From: Zelonia costaricensis | Lineage: Eukaryota > Euglenozoa > Kinetoplastea > Trypanosomatida > Trypanosomatidae | Length of the DNA: 22,116 nt | Direction of reading: 5' to 3' | NCBI GenBank assembly: GCA_030849075.1 | Contig: JASAOO010003103.1 | Coordinates: forward strand, 1-22,116 | Shown: positions 1 through 7,037 of the stretch, one piece after another | How positions within the stretch are numbered: the stretch's first letter is position 1 | How the letters are laid out: each line of letters begins with the position of its first letter | Translations under genes and position numbers: made by a program | Notes under the pieces: generated by a model | The model's input: the letters and a program-made list of their open reading frames with translations, nothing else | Told to the model about the DNA's origin: nothing | Database searches by the model: none

Positions 1-387
1 CGCCGTCAAGTCTCCTACTGCAGCGTCCCGCAGCAACAACACCAACAACAGCGAGCCAGCGGTGATGGGAACGGCTGGAAAGGTACAACACGGCAAGAGG
101 CGCGAATACAAACAACGACAACTGGATGGAGGTGCAGCAACCGTGTCCGTGTTCAATGATGAACGAGTCTGGGGTTGGGGGCGGGGCGGGGGGGGGGATA
201 CAGCGGAGCAGGAGCAGCAGAAAGATGGAGTGAGTTCTGCAGATCGACGGGGACGGGTCGAGTGTTGCTGCGGTCTACGTGGAGGTGTGGCGTGTTGGCG
301 TCCAGAGCGTCTGACCACGCAGCGCCGATGTAGATCGATGAAGAGGAGAGAGAGACGGGAACGGGAAGGCAAGGGGTTGGTAGGTGC

Positions 388-390
<3 letters not shown>

Positions 391-422
<32 letters not shown>
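391..422 (+). repeat. (TG)16 microsatellite
   Basis: A perfect TG run on the + strand, which reads as CA in the predicted transcript. This is opposite to most long tracts in the window. Confidence 0.95.
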
Positions 423-423
<1 letters not shown>

Positions 424-641
424 ACGAGGGGGCAATTGCGTGGGCGTGCGGGTGTAGCATGGAAGTTGTGGCACACGCAAGCAGCGCGTGTGCGTGATTG
501 TGTGTTCACGGCAGGAGAGGAAGGGATGCGGCGAGGCGTACGATCGGGAGAAGATGGCGTTGTGACTGACGTGAGTTCAGCGTAGCGATGGCTGTCTACA
601 GGGACCAGATCGCCGTGTGTAGGAGGCACGAACGGGTTTCA

Positions 642-653
642 CCGCACGTGCGG
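642..653. repeat. 12-bp perfect palindrome
   Basis: The sequence ccgcacgtgcgg is its own reverse complement, centred on CACGTG. It sits inside the non-microsatellite island at 560-880. No function can be assigned. Confidence 0.8.
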
Positions 654-717
654 CGGCACGCACAGTGCTGCTTATCACGGCACGTCGCCACGCCTGTGAC
701 GTGCTAAACGTATTCTA

Positions 718-738
718 CGGAGGGGGGAGGGGAGGGGA
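718..738 (+). repeat. G-rich cluster, potential quadruplex
   Basis: Four or more G runs of three to six bases separated by single A residues. It fits the G-quadruplex pattern on the + (template) strand and reads as a C/T tract in transcript sense, so it could instead be a splice-type pyrimidine tract. Confidence 0.55.
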
Positions 739-1090
739 TGCGGCGAAGGCGCGGCGCGGGAGCGTGAGCCAAGGCTCGAGGCGGCTCCGCTGTCATCATC
801 GTCCGTCACACGTCCGCACGTGCACGTTTGCCGGCTGGCCCTAAGCGGCATCCGCGGACTCTTCCGATGCGTGTTCATCATGTCACGCGTGTGTGTAGGT
901 CCCCATCACGCCCACTCGAGATGGCGCGGACAGCTGGGTGAGCGAGGCGGAGTCGAGAGAGAGAAAAGGGGGGAGAGGTTTGGCGCAAGGGAGCGTCGCA
1001 AGTGCGTGCGAGCGAGGGTGATGGACAATGCGGTACCAAGATACAGAAATGGGGGTGGAGAGGGGGTGGAGGGAGCTTCATCTTCTTTCG

Positions 1091-1125
1091 ACACACACAC
1101 ACACACACACACATACACACACACA
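1091..1125 (+). repeat. (AC)n microsatellite with one interruption
   Basis: An AC run broken by a single T (acatac). It reads as GT in the predicted transcript. Confidence 0.93.
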
Positions 1126-1401
1126 ACCGCCTGCACCGCAGCAGACGCACCCACCGCAGCACACGTCGCGTTGTAGGTTGAGGGCGCGCCTTCGCCGTCC
1201 GATGGCGTGACAGAGGACGCCGGCGAGCCACAACGAGGAACGACGACCACGCATCCGAGAAAAAAAGCCTTGTACAACGTGCGACACGGAAACTAAAGGC
1301 AATAACAATGGAGAACTGCGCGACGCGATGAGGCGCGCGGTGGCAGAAGAAGAACAACAAAGAATCGAGAATGGGTGCAGGACGATGATGACGATGAACA
1401 A

Positions 1402-1434
1402 CCACACACACGCACACACACACACACACACACA
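1402..1434 (+). repeat. (AC)n microsatellite with one interruption
   Basis: A CA run interrupted once by cg. It reads as GT in the predicted transcript. Confidence 0.93.
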
Positions 1435-1595
1435 AGTACACAAAAACCGCCTATCACGGCGACCGCCACAGAAGGGGGGGGGGTGCGGTGACGGTTCGCT
1501 GCGCAAGCGAGTCCAGTCGAGCCGCCAAGGCATCCACCATCGCCGTCTGATCTTCTACCACATGTCCGCCCCCTCCATCCCGCCGTCCCACCTCC

Positions 1596-4439
1596 TCACA
1601 CCGCCTTCGCGGTCGACTGCGAGCGCGACTTGAGGTCGAAGTTGCGAATGACGCGCAGCTCTGTTTCTACCCGGTCGAGGTCCTGCATCACGCGGGTCAT
1701 GCGGGTGTTGAGCTGGGTGTAGCGTCGCTCGTTGCCCCACTCGCGGTGCCGCGACACGGCGATCGACATCTCCATCTGCATCTTCTCCAGCTGCGTCCGC
1801 AACGCGGCCCGCTCCGCCGTGAGCTGCGCCTCCACCGCGGTCGGCGGCGCGGCGGCGGCATCGGCCGCACCGCTCCTCCTCCCCGCGGCGCTGCCGCCTC
1901 CGCGGACGGTCAGCTGACCGCCTGGGCCGGCCGTGATGGACAGCGGAGCCGCGTTGGCATCGGCACCACCAATGGCAAGACGCGGGTCGCGGTGCACCTC
2001 CTCGAGCTCCCGATTCCGCCGCTCCCCCAGCACGGCGTCTTCGCGCGCCATGTACTGCAGTGCCTCGGGACCGTCGGCGCGGACCGACTGCCTCCGCGGC
2101 GGCCCCGCTGCGGCAGGCAGCCGGCGGTGGTACACGGCATCCTGCACCTGCGTGCTGTCGTACGCCTTGGGCGTCGTCCGGCGTGGCGTGGACGTGCGCA
2201 GGGGCCGCGGCTCACCGGGCGGCAGCGGCGGCTGCGCTTGTGGTGGCAGTGAACGCGCCGCCGCGCTCGCGGGCACGTGGTGCTCCGGGTGCAGCGCGGC
2301 GCCGTTGCATTTCGCGCTGGCGGCGGAGTCGCGCTGCGGCGTGGCGGTCGGCGTGTACACGAGGCCGGCGCTCCCGGCGTGAGAGCCTGGCGACGCGGCG
2401 GCAGTGGACGCCTCGGCGGGCGCCTCGCGTGGGGGCCGCAGGCGGCGCGGGACGGAGGTGGACGCTGTCGAAGCCGCCGCGCTGGACGGGGCACCTGAGG
2501 GGGCGACGGACATCGACGTGGGCCGCTCCACCATCACCGCGGCCGGCGCGGCGGCGCGATGGGCTTGCGCAACGCTTGACGCCTGACTCGTGGCGCGACT
2601 CGCCGAGAAGCTCTGCAGCGGCTCATCGTAGTCGTCTTCGCCCGTGTGGTGCTGTGCGTGTGGCTGCTGGGAGTGGTGCGAGTGCACTGAGGCCGAGGCA
2701 GCTGTGGAGGGCGGCCGACGCGGCGCCGAAGCGCTCGATGCGGCGTGGCTGTGCTGGCTCGCACTGCGCCCGGACTCCGACGCCGCGGCGGCCGCCGGCT
2801 GCGCGTACAGGGGGTGCGACAACGGTGTCTCCTCAGCTCGGTGCAAGACCATGTTGGAACGCTGCGAGCGCGCCACAGACGACGTCGTGGACAGCGGCTG
2901 CTGCTGCTGCTGCTGCGGCGGCGGCGGCGTCCGCTGCGAGTGATCGCGACTCCTACTGCCGCTGCCAGCGCTGCTGGCTGACCTCGGCTGCATCCCCCCG
3001 GCACCTGGTGCATCCCCGCGGGGCTGACGGCGCGCGTCGCTCGCCGGGTAGCTGCGGTCAGTCGCCGCACTGCGGCTCAGCGACCCGAAGAGCTCGACAT
3101 ACGCTCCGTTCTCGCGGGCCTCGCGCTCCGCCTTGGCGCGCTCCTCCAGCTCCGTCGCAGCCGCGCGGCGCTCCGGCGAGGGCCGCAGTGGCTGACCCGT
3201 CTCCTTGAAGGTCGCGTACTGGGGCGCGGGAAGCTCGTCGTGATGCTCCAGCGCCCGCTGCCGCGCCGACGGCGGGGTGGAGCCGGGACTCTGCTGCTGC
3301 TGCTGCTGCTGTCGCGTGGCGCTCCCACCGTCCTCGGGGAGCGGCCACGGCGAGAACGCGACACCAGTGCGGTCGCGGCCGCGCCGGCGCGCGGACGTCG
3401 ACGCGGACGGCCGCGACGAGAGCAGGTCCGACTGCGGCGTGCGCTCTGTGCTGGGCGGCGTGGGAGCACGCGTGCGGCGCGGCGGCGAGTCGCGGCTCAG
3501 CAGCGCCGTAGAGGGCTCCTGCGATGGCGTCGGGGTGGGGGTAGAGGGGGCTGCGGAGTGCGACACGTCTGGCGCGCCGTTCCGCCCCGGCTTCTGCGCC
3601 GTTTTGTCGAGCTGAGCGGGGCTGCCGCGGTTCGGGTCCGCGCTCGGTGCCGCGGCCGTGGTGCTCGCGGGGGTACGCTCGCGCCGCGTGCTCCGCGCCT
3701 GCTGCGCTTGCGCTTCGTGGTGCTGCTGCTGAGGCTGCGCCGGGGGAGGGGCGGGGGCGGTAGGCGCGGAGTGGTACTGTGGGGCCGCGTTGGGCTGGAG
3801 CTGATGGGGTGGGGTGTGCGGCGGCTGTGCGTGCTCGGCGCGGCGTGTGCGGCTCGGCCGCGCTATGTTAGACTCGGGCGGCGAGACGAGCGACGCTGCG
3901 GTGGAGGCGGCTGCGGGCGTCGGCTCCGCAGGTTCGGCAGGGGCCGGCACAGCGCGATTGCGGCGGGAGCTGCTGCGCGTGTTCGTCGGCTCTGCGGCTG
4001 GAGGCGGGGCCGAGTTGGGGGTGGGTTGCGGCCGCGCCTGCCGTGACGACGACGACGCGGTGGACGCGGCCGGGTGCGGTGAGGTGGGGCGGGTGCCGTC
4101 CGCCGACGACTGCGACGGCTGCCGTGCGTCGCGCTGCTGCTGTGATCGAAGTGGTGTGTCTACGGCGGACTTGCTCGCCTCCTCCATCGCCGGCAGCTGC
4201 AGCGCGCACTGCTCGAGCACGTCGTTGATGTCGTTGAACAGCTCATTCGCTTCGCTGGCGCTGAGGTGGATGCAGCCCTCACCGGGTGGCTTCTGCCACT
4301 GGGCGAGCTGCGCGCAGATGTTCTCCAGCGCGTTGCGGTGCGACTCGTAGGCGACGATGCACGTGTCGACGGTGGCCTCGAGCCAGGCAATCTTCTTCCG
4401 CTGCTTCTGCTGTAGCGAGGCGGCGGCGGTGGCCGACAT
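1596..4439 (-). CDS. Conserved-looking hypothetical protein with helical ends and a long disordered middle (947 aa)
   Basis: I do not recognise the family. The start chosen is the ATG at 4439, the first ATG after a likely splice acceptor at 4492-4493; the open frame runs on to 4580 but only through a GT repeat and without an ATG. Residues 1-95 are mostly helical and rich in Leu, Glu and Ala (motif KKIAWLEATV at 15-24). Residues about 96-415 are disordered, rich in Pro, Ser, Ala, Gln and Arg, with many Ser/Thr-Pro pairs and a Gln run. Residues 420-452 form a charged helix ending in YVELFGSLSR. A second ordered island lies at about 762-850 (LQYMAREDAVLGERRNRELE), and residues 868-931 are a probable coiled coil before a basic tail. 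No signal peptide, membrane segment or enzymatic motif is visible. A scaffold or cytoskeletal role would fit this architecture but is only inference. The stop is TGA. Confidence 0.86.
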   Translation of the reverse strand: MSATAAASLQQKQRKKIAWLEATVDTCIVAYESHRNALENICAQLAQWQKPPGEGCIHLSASEANELFNDINDVLEQCALQLPAMEEASKSAVDTPLRSQQQRDARQPSQSSADGTRPTSPHPAASTASSSSRQARPQPTPNSAPPPAAEPTNTRSSSRRNRAVPAPAEPAEPTPAAASTAASLVSPPESNIARPSRTRRAEHAQPPHTPPHQLQPNAAPQYHSAPTAPAPPPAQPQQQHHEAQAQQARSTRRERTPASTTAAAPSADPNRGSPAQLDKTAQKPGRNGAPDVSHSAAPSTPTPTPSQEPSTALLSRDSPPRRTRAPTPPSTERTPQSDLLSSRPSASTSARRRGRDRTGVAFSPWPLPEDGGSATRQQQQQQQSPGSTPPSARQRALEHHDELPAPQYATFKETGQPLRPSPERRAAATELEERAKAEREARENGAYVELFGSLSRSAATDRSYPASDARRQPRGDAPGAGGMQPRSASSAGSGSRSRDHSQRTPPPPQQQQQQPLSTTSSVARSQRSNMVLHRAEETPLSHPLYAQPAAAAASESGRSASQHSHAASSASAPRRPPSTAASASVHSHHSQQPHAQHHTGEDDYDEPLQSFSASRATSQASSVAQAHRAAAPAAVMVERPTSMSVAPSGAPSSAAASTASTSVPRRLRPPREAPAEASTAAASPGSHAGSAGLVYTPTATPQRDSAASAKCNGAALHPEHHVPASAAARSLPPQAQPPLPPGEPRPLRTSTPRRTTPKAYDSTQVQDAVYHRRLPAAAGPPRRQSVRADGPEALQYMAREDAVLGERRNRELEEVHRDPRLAIGGADANAAPLSITAGPGGQLTVRGGGSAAGRRSGAADAAAAPPTAVEAQLTAERAALRTQLEKMQMEMSIAVSRHREWGNERRYTQLNTRMTRVMQDLDRVETELRVIRNFDLKSRSQSTAKAV
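2899..2919 (-). repeat. CAG-type run encoding Gln in the 947-aa protein
   Basis: A CTG run on + encodes a short poly-Gln stretch following poly-Pro. It is an in-frame trinucleotide repeat, likely to vary in length between strains. Confidence 0.8.
3291..3311 (-). repeat. CAG run encoding seven Gln in the 947-aa protein
   Basis: A CTG run on + gives an uninterrupted CAG poly-Gln in the disordered middle, just before SPGSTPPS. Confidence 0.85.
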
Positions 4440-4491
4440 GGCGGAGCGCGTGCGCGTGTGCGTGTGCGTGACGAGGATGCGCTTCACGATT

Positions 4492-4526
4492 CTTCCGAGG
4501 GGGGAAGGGGGAGGAGAGGAGACGAG
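4492..4526 (-). promoter_or_regulatory. Predicted spliced-leader acceptor for the 947-aa gene
   Basis: In minus-strand sense this is an almost pure pyrimidine tract ending in GGAAG, with the acceptor AG at 4493-4492. It would give a 5' UTR of 52 nt to the ATG at 4439, with no ATG between. A CAG at 4529-4527, after a C-rich stretch, is an alternative acceptor; it gives the same first ATG. Pyrimidine tract plus AG is the known trans-splicing signal in kinetoplastids; use of this AG is inferred. Confidence 0.55.
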
Positions 4527-4562
4527 CTGCGCGGGGCACACAGGGGGGACGCGGAGGCACAG

Positions 4563-4584
4563 ACACACACACACACACACACAC
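4563..4584 (+). repeat. (AC)11 microsatellite
   Basis: A perfect AC run immediately upstream (transcript sense) of the predicted acceptor for the 947-aa gene. Its GT complement creates the spurious CVCVCV extension of that reading frame. Confidence 0.93.
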
Positions 4585-5469
4585 TGCCCTCAGACGGGTA
4601 CGAGAGCTAAGAGATTGGTAGGTGTGCGGGAGCTTGAGGAGCGAGCCGGACGGGGGGGGGGGGTTCTCAGCCTGCGCGCGCGCGTGTGTGCGGGTGACGG
4701 AGGTGCAGACCCTCTCGAGAGACGGTCGATAGAGTCGTGCTGGCCGGGTTCACAGCACCGCACCGGCGGCAAAGAACGCGAGGGAGATGGGAGATGTCAA
4801 GAGAGTGAATAGAAGGGGGCCGTGGAGGACGCGTGCGGTCGACGGCGAGGCGAGTGCTGCGGCCGTGCCAGCCCCCCCCACCGCCCTCCCCTCCGTTATG
4901 ACACGCAGCCACGCTCACAACTGCAGTGTGAGTGTCTGCGTGTCTGTCTGTGTCGGCCATCACGCGCGTCGGACCTTCTCGGCCTCGCCGTGTCCTGCCT
5001 CGCACCACTGCGGCGCGCCGAAACTGCCCGCGAGCGTGGCGAGGCAGCCAAGTTACTGCCGAGAAAGAGGGAGAGAGAGGGGGAGCGCTGCGCCCGTGTC
5101 CGCGTGTGTGCCTGAGATGGCGCATCAGCCGCACGCACACCTTCACCGGCACCCAGCCACCTACCCATACACGCAGCCACGTGAGCCCGTATGCGGACCG
5201 ACGCGTGTACATCTGCCTCACCACTGTGACGCCCCCGTCGATGGAGCTTCAGCGTTCGAGTTGTTGATTCTTGTGGGGTTCACTGGTGAGCAAAACGCAT
5301 GCGTGGAGAACGAGGAGGAAGAGGGTGTTGAGGATTTCGGGACGCCACCGCGCGTGTCCGGCTCGATCACGTAGACATCAATGCGCACCACGTGATAGAG
5401 AGCTCATGCGTGCACGTGTGTGTGTGTGTGCGCGTGCGAGCAGACTCAAGACACATACTCACGCACATC

Positions 5470-5488
5470 AACACACACACACACACAC
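5470..5488 (+). repeat. (AC)n microsatellite
   Basis: A short CA run in a region of mixed CA and TG repeats; a TG run lies nearby at about 5416-5430. Confidence 0.9.
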
Positions 5489-5701
5489 GCGCAGGCGGAC
5501 GCACGCCGTTCAATAGGAGCAACGTGGAATGAAGAACACGAGGGGAAAGGATCGGCAAAGAACAGCACACAGACACACATACACGCACACACACGCGAGA
5601 AGAAGAGGAAGGACACATGGTGGCAGGCCTACGGTGACACAGAAGCGTCTCAACACAGCATCCGCATCCATCGTCACCGTGACGCACGCACACGCGTACG
5701 C

Positions 5702-5727
5702 CACACACACACACACACACACACACA
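5702..5727 (+). repeat. (CA)13 microsatellite
   Basis: A perfect CA run within the spacer, followed by a second short CA stretch at about 5739-5750. Confidence 0.94.
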
Positions 5728-5885
5728 TCCATCCACCCCCACACACACACCGCAGATATATGCAGACGCCTGCACGTGTCGCACAAGTTGCGACGGGATG
5801 CCACGTACAGGGTCAAGAGAGAGAGAGAGGCACGGAGGAAGACACAGGGAGGGACAGACATCGAAGACGTGGTGACAGACAGCGT

Positions 5886-5923
5886 GGAGGGCGGAGGGGA
5901 GGGGAGGGGAGGGGGGAAGGGGC
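5886..5923 (+). repeat. G4A array, strong quadruplex candidate
   Basis: At least five runs of four or more G separated by one or two A. In transcript sense this is a C4T pyrimidine array. The pattern is directly visible; folding is inferred. Confidence 0.7.
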
Positions 5924-6526
5924 GGTGAAGTGCGGAGAGCGAGCTTCGTGGCCCCTACTCACCACACACACACACACACACCGTACGCACCACACGTCAC
6001 CGTCTCTTGCCCTACAGCGCACGATGCACCCCATGAAGCAGGTTAGCAAACAGACACACACACACACACCGACACACACGCAGACACGTGAGAAGCTCCC
6101 CCCCCCGGCCCGCCCGGCCCGCCGTCTTGGCGACGACGCAGAACACGCGCGACACCACGACGGCGGGTCAGGAGCACGAGGGAGACGCCAAACACACACG
6201 GTAAAGACAGGAAGGGGGGGGGGAACCGCGAGAGCGGCAAGGCACCAGCACACATATAGGGAAGAGAAGAACAAGAGCGGAGGGCGGAGGGATCGAGATG
6301 GAGGAGGGGAGACAGAGTGGTGGTGGGGGTGGGGGCGCTGTCCGCTCCTAGGAGTGATCTTCTGCTGAAGAACTGTCGGTGACCTGCATCGCGGCACGCA
6401 GCAGCCACACCCGCCGCGTGAGCGCTGGACACCGCACTCCTACGCCGCGCCCACCCCACACCCGGTTCCTGCGGTTCTCGCAACCACCCCCGTCCCCCCT
6501 CCACAATAGGCACGAAGAGCAGAAGG

Positions 6527-6544
6527 ACATCGCTGATGCGATGT
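6527..6544. repeat. 7-bp inverted repeat with 4-nt loop in the phosphatase 3' region
   Basis: Arms acatcgc (6527-6533) and gcgatgt (6538-6544) flank tgat. The RNA from either strand could form a tight hairpin. It lies about 500 nt after the phosphatase stop. Confidence 0.6.
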
Positions 6545-6749
6545 AGGGCACCACAGAAATGAAAGCACAGAGACGGACAAGACGGATGCCACGGCATCAG
6601 CGCCACACCCTCGTCGCAACACCCGACGAAAACACATCAACCCTAATCACACACATCAACACACACATCAACACAGACACACGCGGCTGGAACATAACCG
6701 AACCCGCAGGCCAGCGCGCCGCATTCAAGACGCGCCACCCGCTGCACCG

Positions 6750-6780
6750 CTACGACGACGACGACGACCACCACCACCAC
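6750..6780 (+). repeat. (GAC)n then (CAC)n trinucleotide run
   Basis: Five GAC-type units run into four CAC-type units. It lies outside any supported coding frame, about 260 nt past the phosphatase stop in transcript sense. Confidence 0.85.
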
Positions 6781-6902
6781 AACAAGAGCCACGTTGACGA
6801 GTCCCACACGCACGCGTCGATCGCTCAGCAGAGCGGCGAAGTGCCCTCTCCCCCCTCCGCTCACCGCCGAGCCTTCGGCTTGCGCACCGCCTTGGGTCTT
6901 TG

Positions 6903-6928
6903 ACACACATACACACACACACACACAC
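6903..6928 (+). repeat. (AC)n microsatellite in the proximal phosphatase 3' UTR
   Basis: A CA run with one T interruption, about 110 nt past the phosphatase stop. It would be a GU repeat in the mRNA. Confidence 0.93.
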
Positions 6929-7037
6929 GTTTGTCCACTGCCGTCTCCTCCCTGGCTCTACATGCGACAACCCCACCACGAGGCACAGGCCCTCCCTCCC
7001 TCAACCCTCCCCCCCGCACACGGCTGTGTTACCCCAC

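Larger units (their letters stand above)
1..1595. other. Gene-free spacer downstream of the 947-aa gene
   Basis: This should hold the 3' UTR of the 947-aa gene and part of the intergenic region. It contains a TG tract near 391-422, CA tracts at 1091-1125 and 1402-1434, a G-rich cluster at 718-738, and a more complex island at about 560-880. The open frames are low complexity (CVCVCV, HTHTHT) with no recognisable domain. Confidence 0.75.
4440..7037. other. Gene-free spacer between the phosphatase and the 947-aa gene
   Basis: This should carry the phosphatase 3' UTR (from 7037 leftwards) and the 5' UTR of the 947-aa gene (4491-4440). It holds many CA tracts, a G-rich array at 5886-5923, a 12-base G run at 4652-4663 and a GAC/CAC trinucleotide stretch near 6750-6780. 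A less repetitive island at 6340-6560 contains small hairpins. No open frame here has a recognisable domain. Confidence 0.78.

Noticed and set aside
153..629. Open frame of 158 codons on - in the left spacer
   Set aside because: It contains a long HTHTHT run from the TG repeat and no domain.
2060..3208. Open frame of 382 codons on + over the 947-aa gene
   Set aside because: Antisense shadow with Ala/Arg low complexity and no domain.
4667..5224. Open frame of 185 codons on - in the spacer
   Set aside because: No recognisable domain, rich in Arg/His/Thr from simple sequence, and no clear initiation context. A small lineage-specific gene cannot be fully excluded.
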